DNA of 64,000 nt from an uncultured Glaciecola sp. (GTDB taxonomy: Bacteria; Pseudomonadota; Gammaproteobacteria; Enterobacterales; Alteromonadaceae). Position 1 is the first letter of the stretch. Every line of letters begins with the position of its first letter. The stretch lies in NCBI GenBank assembly GCA_947496235.1, contig CANMCE010000002.1:434001-498000 (forward strand). The letters run 5' to 3'. The notes under the pieces are model-generated. The model was given only the letters and a program-made list of their open reading frames with translations. It was not told where the DNA came from and ran no database searches. Both the position numbers and the translations under genes were made by a program. This document shows positions 1 to 9,819 of the stretch, piece after piece.

Positions 1-572
1 ATGCAGATCAAAGAGATGAGGAAGTCGGAGGAATCCCAGTAGACAGCGATTACATTATTTTTATCGTCGATACTTCAGGGAGTATGAAATCTATGTGGAA
101 TAAAGTACTCGCTAAGTTAGACGAAGTGTTAGAAATCCATCCAAAAGTTAAAGGGTTTCAGGTGCTGTCAGACAATGGTGAGTACTTACTAAGGCGCTCA
201 ATTGGTCAATGGCGTACCGATTCAAAAGCCACAAGGAGCGGTATTTTGCGTGCCATGCAAAATTGGAACGGTTCGTCCAATTCATCGCCTGTTGAAGGCA
301 TAGAGGCGGCATTAAAAACCTACGCATCTAAAACTGATTCCTTGGCGCTTTATGTTTTTGGTGATGACTTTAATGGCCCATCCTATGATCAGGCATTAGA
401 AGACATAAACAAATTAAATACAGATCCGAGTTCAGGTAAGAAAATTGCCCGCATTCATGCCATAGGTTTCACGCCTGCTACAATAGGAATAACAGGCGAA
501 ATGATGAAGTTTTCTACTCTAATGCGTGAAGTGACACGACAGAATAACGGTACTTTTATAGCGCAATATTAA
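1..572 (+). CDS. VWA-domain protein, 3' part (5' end outside window)
   Basis: The reading frame is open from base 3 and has no stop before 570-572, so this is the C-terminal part of a gene that begins to the left of the window; the ATG at base 84 is internal. The visible stretch starts with acidic residues and then IIFIVDTSGSM, a strand followed by the DxSGS metal-ion-dependent adhesion site of von Willebrand factor A domains. The rest has the alternating strand/helix character of one VWA domain and ends shortly after it (NNGTFIAQY). VWA domains bind protein partners through a divalent metal; the function here is unknown because the N-terminus is missing. The gene converges on nagA and the two coding ends overlap by 17 nt. 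Confidence 0.75.
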   Translation, partial: ADQRDEEVGGIPVDSDYIIFIVDTSGSMKSMWNKVLAKLDEVLEIHPKVKGFQVLSDNGEYLLRRSIGQWRTDSKATRSGILRAMQNWNGSSNSSPVEGIEAALKTYASKTDSLALYVFGDDFNGPSYDQALEDINKLNTDPSSGKKIARIHAIGFTPATIGITGEMMKFSTLMREVTRQNNGTFIAQY

Positions 573-1719
573 TCTCAGGCGTTGCCATTTCTGCTAACAG
601 CGACTTGCCTCTGTAAATGTTTTGTGTCACTTCAAAACGCTGATTAAAACTAACAAAATTAGCTTGATAACCGGGCGCTATTTTACCTAGGCTACGGCTA
701 GATTTTAAAAACTGGGCTGGGGTGCTTGTAGCCATTTTTATCGCATCAATTAGTGGAATATCCAAACCTATATGACAATTTGTTATCGCACTCATCATAT
801 CTAGGGCCGAGCCAGCTAAAACACCATCGGGAGTGGTCAACTTTCCGTTAACCTTGGTAATTAATTGTTCATTAAAGACCAATAAAGAATCCTCAGCATC
901 CACATGAGACATGGAATCAGTCACTAGCATTATGCCATCGGGTCCTTTACTTTGAATCGCTAAGATACAGTTCTCATCATGCACGTGAAAATGGTCAACA
1001 ATAAGACCGGCGATGCTGGGTTTATCCAAAAGCGCGGCGCCGACGACACCCGGTTCTCGACCTCGAATACTAGACATTGCATTGTATAAATGTGTAAATC
1101 CGCTAGCGCCAGCTGCCAAGGCGTCTTTGGTTTGTCTATAACTAGCGTTAGTGTGTCCAATGGCAACTATAACACCTTGTTTTACCAATTGACGGATTTG
1201 TTCTGGAGGCACAATTTCAGGCGCAAGGGTTACAATTTTTAGGCCTAAATCTTGTCGTGAAAAAAGCTGCATTTCTTGATCAGATAACGGTCGTATAAAG
1301 CAAGCTGGATGAATCCCTTTCTTATCAGGATTTAAATGGGGACCTTCAAAATGAATACCTAAAATACCGGGCTCTTCGATTGCAATAGCTTCAGCCACAG
1401 CGTTGGCACAATCTACCATCACTTGATAGTCATCAGAAATAACAGAAGGAAGCATGGCACAGGTCCCATACTTGGCATGAGCATCGCGCATTTTACGCAG
1501 GGTAGTAAGACTCGGTTGGTGATTGAATAAAACACCACCTCCACCATTCACTTGAGTGTCAATAAATCCAGGAGAGGTGCACCCTTGAAGTATAATATCA
1601 GCTTGATCCGGTGTCCCTCCAACGATGGAACAGATAGTGCCATTTTCCACACCTATTAACTGTCCTCGATACCATTTATCGTTGAGTAACACATTATTTG
1701 CAAAGTAAGTCGTTTGCAT
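556..1719 (-). CDS. nagA: N-acetylglucosamine-6-phosphate deacetylase
   Basis: Cytoplasmic amidohydrolase (387 aa) that removes acetate from GlcNAc-6-P in chitin/peptidoglycan amino-sugar use. Motifs of the NagA family appear in order: GFIDTQVNGGGG near residue 60 (the Q-N variant seen in E. coli NagA rather than HxH), GIHFEGPHLNP near 125, GHTNAS, THLYNAMS, and LVTDSMSH carrying the catalytic Asp. The ATG at 1719 is preceded by AGGAG at a 6-nt spacing; a TTG two codons upstream is less likely. No nagB, nagK or transporter lies beside it in the window, so it is either a detached nag gene or the end of an operon that is not visible. Confidence 0.93.
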   Translation of the reverse strand: MQTTYFANNVLLNDKWYRGQLIGVENGTICSIVGGTPDQADIILQGCTSPGFIDTQVNGGGGVLFNHQPSLTTLRKMRDAHAKYGTCAMLPSVISDDYQVMVDCANAVAEAIAIEEPGILGIHFEGPHLNPDKKGIHPACFIRPLSDQEMQLFSRQDLGLKIVTLAPEIVPPEQIRQLVKQGVIVAIGHTNASYRQTKDALAAGASGFTHLYNAMSSIRGREPGVVGAALLDKPSIAGLIVDHFHVHDENCILAIQSKGPDGIMLVTDSMSHVDAEDSLLVFNEQLITKVNGKLTTPDGVLAGSALDMMSAITNCHIGLDIPLIDAIKMATSTPAQFLKSSRSLGKIAPGYQANFVSFNQRFEVTQNIYRGKSLLAEMATPEINIAL

Positions 1720-1914
1720 TACCAACTCCTTTTAACTAGAGAACTTGGTGGTCGTTCTTTGAGTATAGACAAAGATTACAATTTAACATCATTAACAATA
1801 ATTTAACTTTAGCCGGTTTTTTTGATTCTGCTGTGTGTGCATGGTTGTTTTTTGTTTTCGTCAAACAAATTCATACTTTTCAGTCGCAATATTCTGCAGA
1901 ATTATGTATTATTG

Positions 1915-1933
1915 AATGCAAATTATTCTTATT
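1915..1933 (+). promoter_or_regulatory. Fur-box-like operator upstream of feoA
   Basis: AATGCAAATTATTCTTATT is an interrupted dyad (AAT-N3-AAT-T-ATT-N3-ATT) that fits the alternating AAT/ATT arrangement of the Fur consensus. It ends 30 nt before the feoA start, a usual position for a repressor site. Ferrous-iron transporter operons are classical Fur targets. Binding is inferred. Confidence 0.55.
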
Positions 1934-1963
1934 TACTTATAAGTGTGTTTTAGGAGTAGCTTA

Positions 1964-2191
1964 ATGACGATTTGGGACCTACCCAAGAAAACAAGCGGTA
2001 AAGTGGCGCGTTTTAATTTGAATATGCCAGAAAATTTAAAAACACGTTTGAACGAAATGGGGTTTACCGTCGGTCAATTAGTTACTTGTATGAAACGAAC
2101 GCCCTTTAATGGCCCTCTTGTTATTCAAGTGCAAGATTGTGTTTACTCAGTGGATAAACAAATAGCCTCGCAAATTGAAATACAGTCGTAG
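1964..2191 (+). CDS. feoA: Ferrous iron transport protein A
   Basis: A 75-aa SH3-like cytosolic protein that assists the FeoB permease. It shows the FeoA pattern of a short beta-rich domain: GKVARFNLNMPENLKTRLNE, then MGFTVGQLV, and a C-terminal VIQVQDCVYSVDKQIASQI segment. The ATG at 1964 has AGGAG 7 nt upstream; a longer frame from 1943 lacks such a site. It is 6 nt upstream of feoB, so the two are co-transcribed, and a Fur-box-like site lies just upstream. No feoC gene follows. Confidence 0.9.
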   Translation: MTIWDLPKKTSGKVARFNLNMPENLKTRLNEMGFTVGQLVTCMKRTPFNGPLVIQVQDCVYSVDKQIASQIEIQS

Positions 2192-2197
2192 TATTGA

Positions 2198-4015
2198 ATG
2201 AAAAAAATTATTCTTGTTGGAAAGCCGAATTCAGGTAAGAGCCTGCTATTCAATCAGCTCACTGGTCTTAGGCAGCATGTCGCTAATTTTCCCGGTGTTA
2301 CCGTAGAATTAAAAAGCGGTACCTTTGGTGATTTTGAAGTGGTTGATTTTCCCGGTACCTATTCTTTACAGGCTATGTCTAGTGACGAAATAATCGCTAT
2401 AAACCAACTACACAAAGCGCTGGATCATGAAGATACTGCGCTAATTCTATGTAATTTAGATGCGACTAAACTAGAGCGCTCTTTGGTTTTTGCTTTGCAG
2501 GCGCAAGCTTTAGCCAAGGAACATGGTAAAAGCGTTGTATTCACCTTAAACATCATGGACCAGGTAAAGCGATTTGGCTATGACTATGATGTAGAAGCAC
2601 TGTCTAAAGTTCTCGGTAGTCCGGTTTACGCAATATCGGCAAAAACATTATTAGGCATAAGTGAATTTACTGCTGCATTAAAAAAACATGCCGCTGCGCC
2701 AGAGAAATGCCAAGTTCAAGAAACACTGCTAACCCAACTATCACCGTTAGAGGCCGCGAAGCAAATCGCGGATGAACATGGAATTAAGCAAGAGTTAGTG
2801 TTGGGTAATCAAACTAAACTCGATAACATTCTTTTGAATAGCTTCTTCGGCGGCATTATTTTTGTCGCTACCATGTTTTTCTTGTTCCAAAGTATTTTCA
2901 CTTGGGCGACGCCTTTGATGGATTTGACCGAAGCTGGTGTCTTTGGTGTTGGTGAATGGGTATCGGGCGCTTTGCCAGAAGGTGTAGTCGCAGACTTCGT
3001 GAACGATGCTATATTTGGTGGCCTAGGCGCCTTTTTAGTTTTCATCCCCCAAATCATGGTGTTAACCCTAATCATCGGGCTGCTCGAAGATAGCGGCTAT
3101 CTAGCAAGAGCTGCATTGATTTGTCATAAACCATTAAGCTTATTTGGCTTATCTGGTCGAAGTTTCATTCCCTATTTATCAGCTCATGCCTGCGCAATAC
3201 CTGCCATTATGGCTGCTCGTACCATAGAGTCACCGCGTAAGCGCTTGGTGACCATGTTAACTATTCCATTAATGTCATGTTCCGCGCGTATCCCTGTTTA
3301 TGCGCTTTTAGTAGCAGTATTAATTCCAGATGAACGTTATCTTGGAGGCTGGGTAAGCCTACAAGGTGCTATCTTCTTTATGCTCTACTTTGGCGGTTTA
3401 GTCACCGCATTATTGGTGGGACGACTATTGGATATCTGGATAGAAAAAGGCGAGCAACGTAACGATCTTCCTTTTATTCTAGAGTTACCGTCTTATCGTT
3501 TGCCTCACTGGCGTCCACTTTTCTACAAAACCCTAAATAGCGGAATTGCCTTTGTTCGTCGAGCTGGTCCAGTTATCTTTACCGTTTCACTCGTTATTTG
3601 GGTGCTAGGGTATTTCCCAGAGCAAGGCAATCTTCAATCTTCATGGTTAGCCTCTATTGGTAAGTTAGTTGAGCCAGTATTTGCACCACTGGGGATTGAC
3701 TGGCGCTATGCAGTAGCAATTCTATTGTCATTTTTAGCCCGTGAAGTCTTTGTTGGCGTCTTGGGTACTATGTTTGCTATTGAAAATGCCGAAGAAAATA
3801 TGTCAGGCCTAGTTGAACAAATGCAAGCTGATGGATTTACCTTTGCAACTGGCGTAGCGCTCTTAGCATTTTACGTGATTGCCTTGCAATGCGTGGCTAC
3901 TGTGGCAACCCTTAAGGGTGAGTTAGGTAAAAATCGATATTCTTGGGGAATTTTCGTTGCCTATGGCTTACTGGCTTATCTGGTAAGTTTCCTATTGTAC
4001 ACAATGTTGTCATAG
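2198..4015 (+). CDS. feoB: Ferrous iron transporter B
   Basis: Inner-membrane Fe(II) permease with an N-terminal G-protein domain (605 aa). G1 is GKPNSGKS (residues 7-14, Pro-Asn-Ser as in FeoB but starting GK rather than GN), G3 is DFPGTYSL, G4 is NIMD and G5 is SAK. After a short linker, about eight membrane helices follow with the Gate signature SCSARIPVYALL containing the conserved Cys. It is about 150 residues shorter than E. coli FeoB, mostly because the cytosolic helical and C-terminal parts are reduced. Probably co-regulated with feoA by Fur. Confidence 0.94.
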   Translation: MKKIILVGKPNSGKSLLFNQLTGLRQHVANFPGVTVELKSGTFGDFEVVDFPGTYSLQAMSSDEIIAINQLHKALDHEDTALILCNLDATKLERSLVFALQAQALAKEHGKSVVFTLNIMDQVKRFGYDYDVEALSKVLGSPVYAISAKTLLGISEFTAALKKHAAAPEKCQVQETLLTQLSPLEAAKQIADEHGIKQELVLGNQTKLDNILLNSFFGGIIFVATMFFLFQSIFTWATPLMDLTEAGVFGVGEWVSGALPEGVVADFVNDAIFGGLGAFLVFIPQIMVLTLIIGLLEDSGYLARAALICHKPLSLFGLSGRSFIPYLSAHACAIPAIMAARTIESPRKRLVTMLTIPLMSCSARIPVYALLVAVLIPDERYLGGWVSLQGAIFFMLYFGGLVTALLVGRLLDIWIEKGEQRNDLPFILELPSYRLPHWRPLFYKTLNSGIAFVRRAGPVIFTVSLVIWVLGYFPEQGNLQSSWLASIGKLVEPVFAPLGIDWRYAVAILLSFLAREVFVGVLGTMFAIENAEENMSGLVEQMQADGFTFATGVALLAFYVIALQCVATVATLKGELGKNRYSWGIFVAYGLLAYLVSFLLYTMLS

Positions 4016-4054
4016 ATTAGAGTGTAAAAAAAGCGACTTACTTGGAAGATAAAA

Positions 4055-4918
4055 GTGCGACTATGTGCATTTTTAAGCACTGATAATCTAGAAGACTTTT
4101 TCGTCTATGATGATTTAGTAAAACCCCATTTACAAAAGCTTGGCTGGCAGGTGGAAGATGTCTTCTGGCGCAATAAGACTGTTGATTACAATCAGTTTGA
4201 TCTTGTTGTGGTGCGCTCAACCTGGGACTATCAACAAGATTCTGCTGCTTTTCTAGAGTGTTTAGAAAGAATCGATGACTCCACTGCGAATTTACAAAAT
4301 CCTTTGTCATTGATGCGATGGAATTTAAGTAAAGCCTATTTACATGCCTTAGCTTCTGCTGGAGTGCCTGTGTTACCTACCATTTGGGCGGAAGGTTATA
4401 GCGAGGCTCAAATTCTCGAAAGTTTTGATCAGTTAAACACCCCCGAAATCGTAATCAAACCTTTAATTAGTGCTAACGCTGATTTTACCTATAGATTATC
4501 CAAGAAACGCTTTATGGAAGAAAATCCAAACCTAAGCGAAATCTTTCGGGTACGGCCCTTTATGATCCAAAGCTTTGAACCCTCCATTGCCGAGAAGGGC
4601 GAATACTCATTGTTTTATTTTGCAGGACAATATAGCCACGCAATTTTAAAACGACCGAAAGCAGGAGATTTTAGGGTTCAAGAAGAACACGGTGGACAGC
4701 TTGAAGCCATTACCCCTACTAGTGATATGTTAAAATTGGGCGCTTTAACACTAGAAGCTTTGCCTACAAAGACCCTTTACGCGAGGGTCGATATGCTAGA
4801 GACACAGCGAGGACTAGAAATTATCGAAGTAGAGTTAATCGAACCCTCTTTGTATTTCAATATGGATAAGAATTCAGCGCTTAGATTCGCTCATGCGATT
4901 AACGACTTTCCCTTATAA
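4055..4918 (+). CDS. ATP-grasp domain protein (glutathione-synthetase-like)
   Basis: A 287-aa soluble protein resembling the 'prokaryotic glutathione synthetase ATP-grasp' group. The N-terminus (LVVVRSTWDYQQD) matches the pre-ATP-grasp domain; the central part has a glycine/lysine-rich nucleotide segment with VIKPLISANADFTY, and the end has ARVDMLETQRGLEIIEVELI followed by EPSLYF, the acidic metal-binding strand of ATP-grasp ligases. Substrate is unknown; family enzymes join a carboxylate to an amine or thiol. GTG start, with GGAAG upstream. It begins 39 nt after feoB, so it may share the iron-regulated transcript, which is inference. Confidence 0.75.
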   Translation: MRLCAFLSTDNLEDFFVYDDLVKPHLQKLGWQVEDVFWRNKTVDYNQFDLVVVRSTWDYQQDSAAFLECLERIDDSTANLQNPLSLMRWNLSKAYLHALASAGVPVLPTIWAEGYSEAQILESFDQLNTPEIVIKPLISANADFTYRLSKKRFMEENPNLSEIFRVRPFMIQSFEPSIAEKGEYSLFYFAGQYSHAILKRPKAGDFRVQEEHGGQLEAITPTSDMLKLGALTLEALPTKTLYARVDMLETQRGLEIIEVELIEPSLYFNMDKNSALRFAHAINDFPL

Positions 4919-4970
4919 GCCAAATACTATTTAACCTCAGATCGCCGCTATCGCTTATGCGAAGATGTGG

Positions 4971-5585
4971 CTATTTAAGCTTTTCAGGATTAAATGCATG
5001 CCCTAACTTGCTTGTTTTGGTCATCAGGTAATGCTTATTGTCTTTGGTCACACCGTGATCAATGGGCTGTCTTTCAACTACTTCAATACCCATGTTTTTC
5101 AATGCCTCAACTTTTTTAGGATTGTTGGTCATTAATATGACCTTTTTGATACCCAATTGTGCCAACATAGTTTTACAAATACTGTAGTCTCTAAGATCCG
5201 CATCAAATCCAAGATGTTCGTTTGCTTCAACAGTGTCGAAACCTTTGTCTTGCAGGTTGTAGGCTTTAATTTTATTAAGTAAGCCTATGCCTCTGCCTTC
5301 TTGACGAAGATAAAGCATTACGCCACAACCATTATCTACAATATTTTGTAGGCCTTTTTCTAATTGAAACCCGCAATCGCATCTTGTGCTAAACAAGGCG
5401 TCTCCGGTAAGACATTCACTGTGAACTCTTATAGGTACAATTGTGTCTTGAGTCCACTCACCAAATGAAAGGGCAATGTGCTCTTGGTTCGTTTGATTAT
5501 CTATAAAGCCGTGAATTGTAAAAGTACCAAAACGCGTTGGAAGCTTGGCTTGGCTTACAAATTGGTAGGTGCTACTAGTATTCAT
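4971..5585 (-). CDS. ribA: GTP cyclohydrolase II
   Basis: First committed enzyme of riboflavin synthesis: GTP to 2,5-diamino-6-ribosylamino-pyrimidinone phosphate, formate and pyrophosphate. At 204 aa it is the stand-alone RibA length, without a RibB domain. Visible motifs are [20 protein letters not shown] (zinc ligands C-x10-C-x-C), [20 protein letters not shown] (catalytic/GTP region) and a C-terminal [13 protein letters not shown] start at 5585. No other rib gene is adjacent, as is common for ribA in gammaproteobacteria. Confidence 0.95.
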   Translation of the reverse strand: MNTSSTYQFVSQAKLPTRFGTFTIHGFIDNQTNQEHIALSFGEWTQDTIVPIRVHSECLTGDALFSTRCDCGFQLEKGLQNIVDNGCGVMLYLRQEGRGIGLLNKIKAYNLQDKGFDTVEANEHLGFDADLRDYSICKTMLAQLGIKKVILMTNNPKKVEALKNMGIEVVERQPIDHGVTKDNKHYLMTKTSKLGHAFNPEKLK

Positions 5586-5652
5586 TCTGTTACGTTATCA
5601 ATGAAAGTTCGCTAAGTATGGGGGCAGAAATTCAAAAAACAAGTTTTAATCA

Positions 5653-8547
5653 TCACTGAGTAGGCGTATTTGACGAAATTTCAGAATAAGGCACGTAGTG
5701 ACTAAAGGGTTCAGGTTTTGCAATACAAAAGCCTTGAGCAAAATCTACACCTAACTTACCAATCTGCACCATGATCTCTTTACTTTCTACAAACTCGGCT
5801 ACGGTTTGAATTTTCATGGCATCTGCAACGTCTCTAATGGATGTAACCATGGCTAAGTCGATTTTATCTTTAAGAATATCGCGAATAAAGTTGCCATCTA
5901 TTTTTAGATAATCAACAGGTAAACTTTTAAGGTAGCTATAACTGGAAAAACCGGTACCAAAGTCATCCAAGGCAAAAGTACAGCCTAATTTTTTAAATTC
6001 TCCCATGAACGCAATGGCATCTTTCATTTTGATGATTGCCATAGATTCGGTAATTTCAAAACAAATCTTTTGGTAAGGAATTTGATATTTTTCGAATGCA
6101 TTTAATAAGAAAAATTTAAAATCATCATCGGAAAGCGAGAAGCCTGAAAGATTAATATTGGCTTTGGCTAAATTGTCCATTACCGAAGAGTTAGCATTTA
6201 ACCATTTAAAGAAATGTTCAATGACATATTTATCTATTTTATGACTAATATGGGCTTTTTCAGCACTGGGCATAAAAAATTCAGGCGCTACTAAGTCATT
6301 ATCTAGGGTGCGTAACCGCACCAATACCTCAAAATAATCTCTCGGGTCTTGTTCACTTAAAGGTCGATAATGTTGATAAAAAATTTCGAAATTCTGGACT
6401 TTAAGTGCATGTTGCACTTCATTTATCCAAAACATTTCACGCTTGTAGTTGGCATGAATGCCAAGCTCTGCACTGTATATATGGACCTTGTCTCTACCCC
6501 CTTCTTTGGCTAGTTGGCAAGCGGTATCGGCGAAACTGAGGAGCTCTTCTGCGGTGGATATTTCAGGTGAGAAAGGGGCGATGCCTATACTGACACTTTG
6601 ATTGAAAACATGTCTGTCCCATTTAAATTCAAATTCCCTGACTTTGGATAGCAGTTGATCCGCATACTGACGAATCTGATTACCATTTTCATAATCAACC
6701 AAGATGCCAAACTGATCTGCACTTAAACGTGAAAAAGGAAACTTCTCAGTAATCACGTCAAATAGTTCTAAGGCCAATTCTTTGATAAAAATATCCCCTG
6801 CGTTGTGACCACAGGTATCATTGATAAGCTTGAACTGATCCACATCCAAATATATAAGCGCAAATTTTGTGGTTGTATCTTGGTTCTGGGCGATTTTGTC
6901 ACTGACTACCTGCAGAAAATGGCGGCGGTTTAGTAGTCCTGTTAGTTGATCATGGGTATTTAAGTACTGCAGGTTTATTTGATGTAAGCGACGCTCAGTG
7001 ATATCAAATAAAGAACCAAAATGCATAATCTGATCATCTACCTTTTTTAGCTGACAAGAAATTGAAAACCAAAATTCACTATTATCCCTACGCTTACCTT
7101 TTACTTCTTTACCAAGCACAGTTTGCTGAATACTAAGCTCTCCAAGGAGCAAATCAAGCTCTCTAGGATCAGCAAAAAAGCCGACTAGGTTATCAATTTG
7201 ATGTAAGCAGTCATCATTGTTTTTATACCCAAACAGCGAGCAAATGGCAGGGTTTACGTGCAATAGGTCGCCATTGGGTTTTGCGGTATACAAACCTTCA
7301 GCGGCGTGTTGAAATAAATTATTATATTTTTCTAGCTCTTCAATTTGTGCCAATTGACTTGCGCTAAATTGTGCCTGAATGGATTGTTCCCGACTTATAA
7401 TAGCCACACCAATTAGCATCACACCTATACAACTAAATGCAAAGGGATAAGGAGCAGACATAGATAAGTGGCTTGTATCATTGATAAAAGCATATGCTTC
7501 CATCGTGCCGACCAATGCAAGTGAAACCCATCCCAAAAAGTAAATACTGGCGCTGCGCAAGTCCACTGATTTTCGATAAAATAAAGTAGCGAGGAGTTTG
7601 CTAACAAAAAATAAAATGGCAAAGGAAATCAGTAAGGTAAGCTGATAAAAATCGTCAAGTAGCACTATGCCTACTAGCGGGAAAACCAGTAAAGCGTAGT
7701 GAATGCGTATCCAAATCATAGAAAGAGGGGTAAAAATAATTCGCGCTATTTTGAGTGCCGCGAACAAGGTAACCACCAAACTCACAGACGTTATTTCTGC
7801 AGCAAATCCTGGCATCATAAATAGAGAAGGTAATATACCTTCACCGCTTAACATTGTTGTCATGGCCGCGGTTGCAAAAACACAAAACCAAAACCTAGAA
7901 GGCGCATTTCTTAATACATAAGTGAGTAAAAAGTAGGTTGCCAACAACGAAAGCCCACCGCTCATTGCGCCGATTAAAATCAATCGCATATTGGATTGTT
8001 GTTCATAAAAACTGGTTTGCCATAGTTCAACCGGCAATAAGGTCAACCCATCATCATGTATCTGCAAGTAAACCATAAATGCTGATTGAGCTCTGGAGGT
8101 AAATGTCATTTTAAAGCCATTGCGACCAAATCGGGTAGAATTTGACATATCTTTACTCATTCGCACAGATTGAATGATACGCCCTTGCTCATCTAGCAAA
8201 TATGCCTCTGCTCTATCCATAAAAGTGTTGCCAGCAATAAATGTGAGCATTTTATTCGCGGTCGAGGGGTTTTCCACTGTAAAGCGCAACCATAAGGACT
8301 GCTCTTCTTGAATATCAATGACAGATTTGTGCGGCTGCCAATCGTCAAGTTGTAAGATGTCAGAGAGTAAGGTTGATTCTTCGGCTAATAGTAGCTCAGT
8401 AGACGGGGCTAAATTTACAACGTCATCAAAATCTGCGTCCACCATATTGTCTAGTGCTTCTGCTGAAGCACCCATCGAAAAAACGATTAATACGAGTAGT
8501 ACCGTTTGGCGAATATGGTTAATAAATAAAAGCAAATTAAGGCTCAA
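5653..8547 (-). CDS. 7TMR-DISM/PAS/GGDEF/EAL cyclic-di-GMP signalling protein
   Basis: A 964-aa inner-membrane protein. Order: signal/TM segment (1-30), periplasmic beta-sandwich of the 7TMR-DISMED2 type (about 40-180), seven membrane helices (about 185-390), coiled linker, PAS (about 405-515), GGDEF (about 530-690) and EAL (about 710-950). The GGDEF signature reads SADQF (near residue 608), so cyclase activity is doubtful. The EAL signature reads EVLVR (near 740), while DDFGTGFSSY, the EITES Glu and the KIDG Lys are kept, so phosphodiesterase activity is plausible. The only start in the open frame is TTG at 8547, with no clear ribosome site, so the start is uncertain. Confidence 0.88.
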   Translation of the reverse strand: MSLNLLLFINHIRQTVLLVLIVFSMGASAEALDNMVDADFDDVVNLAPSTELLLAEESTLLSDILQLDDWQPHKSVIDIQEEQSLWLRFTVENPSTANKMLTFIAGNTFMDRAEAYLLDEQGRIIQSVRMSKDMSNSTRFGRNGFKMTFTSRAQSAFMVYLQIHDDGLTLLPVELWQTSFYEQQSNMRLILIGAMSGGLSLLATYFLLTYVLRNAPSRFWFCVFATAAMTTMLSGEGILPSLFMMPGFAAEITSVSLVVTLFAALKIARIIFTPLSMIWIRIHYALLVFPLVGIVLLDDFYQLTLLISFAILFFVSKLLATLFYRKSVDLRSASIYFLGWVSLALVGTMEAYAFINDTSHLSMSAPYPFAFSCIGVMLIGVAIISREQSIQAQFSASQLAQIEELEKYNNLFQHAAEGLYTAKPNGDLLHVNPAICSLFGYKNNDDCLHQIDNLVGFFADPRELDLLLGELSIQQTVLGKEVKGKRRDNSEFWFSISCQLKKVDDQIMHFGSLFDITERRLHQINLQYLNTHDQLTGLLNRRHFLQVVSDKIAQNQDTTTKFALIYLDVDQFKLINDTCGHNAGDIFIKELALELFDVITEKFPFSRLSADQFGILVDYENGNQIRQYADQLLSKVREFEFKWDRHVFNQSVSIGIAPFSPEISTAEELLSFADTACQLAKEGGRDKVHIYSAELGIHANYKREMFWINEVQHALKVQNFEIFYQHYRPLSEQDPRDYFEVLVRLRTLDNDLVAPEFFMPSAEKAHISHKIDKYVIEHFFKWLNANSSVMDNLAKANINLSGFSLSDDDFKFFLLNAFEKYQIPYQKICFEITESMAIIKMKDAIAFMGEFKKLGCTFALDDFGTGFSSYSYLKSLPVDYLKIDGNFIRDILKDKIDLAMVTSIRDVADAMKIQTVAEFVESKEIMVQIGKLGVDFAQGFCIAKPEPFSHYVPYSEISSNTPTQ

Positions 8548-8823
8548 TATTATTTTTTGATATTCATTGTAGACCTATTTGTTTTACAAAGTGAAGAAAA
8601 CTATATGAATATATTGATTTACTTAGAAAATATTAACTATATGAAGGAGAAAAAGGTTCACCGAGAAGACGCCAAATTAGGGGTATCTAGGATTCATTTG
8701 TTAAAGCGCTGGACGCTTTCCTTGGTTTCATATATTTTGATCGCGCAATTTCGTCTTGGTCTTAGACAAAAGTACAAAAAATACATCATCCTTAAAAAAA
8801 ATTTCAACTATTGCGGTAAAAAT

Positions 8824-9657
8824 ATGAAAAAAGTAGCCACGCTTGGACCCTCCGGAACCTTTTCTGAGATGGCAACTCTTCGTTACTTGGATACTCAAGA
8901 TACCCCATTCGAAATCACCTTGTTTCGTTCAATCAAGCATGCGCTAAATGAGATAGGCGAGAGTTGTGATATTGGCATTTTACCCATCGAAAATTTTTCG
9001 GAAGGCTTTATCTCATTAGTATTGGATGAATTGATAGAGCTAGATCTTGTGATCATGGATGAAATTGTATTGCCTATAGAGTTTTCATTTATCGCGAATA
9101 CTCCCAACATTGAAGACGTTAAAAAGCTCTACGTGCAATTTGTTGCTAAAGGACAATGTTTCGAGTTTCTGCAAACCTTAGCAAACATTAATGTAGAGAC
9201 AACAGAGAGCAATATTGAGTCCTTGCATAAAGTTATGGGCGCAGAAGCTGATGTTGCGGCTATTGTTCCTGCTAATTCATTCGATGCATCGGCTTTTAGC
9301 ACTGTAGTAAACAAAGTAAACGACTATGAAAACAATCAAACGCGTTTTCTGGTGCTTACTCGGTCAAGCAACAAGCCACAGCAAGACTATGGTGACAGAA
9401 CGACCATTATTGTTTTGGATGATGATGACCGCCCTGGATTGCTTGGTGACGTACTTTTGTCTTTCTCTAAACGGCAAATTAACCTAACTTCAATTATGTC
9501 TAGGCCGACCCGTAAAGCCTTCGGCAAGTATCACTTTTTTATTGATTTCGATGGTAATCAGCACGAGCCAATGGTGGCAGATGCTTTGAATGAAATTAAG
9601 CTAAATAACAATGTGAAAATTTTAGGTTCATACAAAAGAGCTAAACTAAACAATTAG
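8824..9657 (+). CDS. pheA: Prephenate dehydratase with ACT domain
   Basis: 277-aa monofunctional PDT converting prephenate to phenylpyruvate for phenylalanine synthesis. It starts ATLGPSGTFSEMA like the family, carries the catalytic TRF motif (NNQTRFLVL, near residue 173) and ends in an ACT domain (DDRPGLLGDVL, then MSRPTRKAFGKYHFF, equivalent to the GALV and ESRP regulatory motifs). The middle is diverged: the usual SHPQALAQC motif reads VAKGQCFEFL. The frame is open back to 8557, but ATG 8824 matches the family N-terminus and the upstream 267 nt encode nothing recognisable. No chorismate mutase domain is present. Confidence 0.82.
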   Translation: MKKVATLGPSGTFSEMATLRYLDTQDTPFEITLFRSIKHALNEIGESCDIGILPIENFSEGFISLVLDELIELDLVIMDEIVLPIEFSFIANTPNIEDVKKLYVQFVAKGQCFEFLQTLANINVETTESNIESLHKVMGAEADVAAIVPANSFDASAFSTVVNKVNDYENNQTRFLVLTRSSNKPQQDYGDRTTIIVLDDDDRPGLLGDVLLSFSKRQINLTSIMSRPTRKAFGKYHFFIDFDGNQHEPMVADALNEIKLNNNVKILGSYKRAKLNN

Positions 9658-9819
9658 GCTAAATATGAAAAAATTTCACTTTCTATCAATATATAAAGGT
9701 AAAGATTGAGCTTAACATTGTTTGCCTGATTGTCCGAATGTCTGGATAAAATGACCCTTTTGTTTGGAGGGGACGTATATTAAAATCTTCATGAGAAATA
9801 TCCGCCTAAGGACAGTACT

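Noticed and set aside
8557-8823. Open frame continuous with pheA, adding 89 residues
   Set aside because: The family N-terminus begins exactly at ATG 8824; the upstream stretch has AT-rich, non-conserved sequence and no known domain or clear ribosome site.
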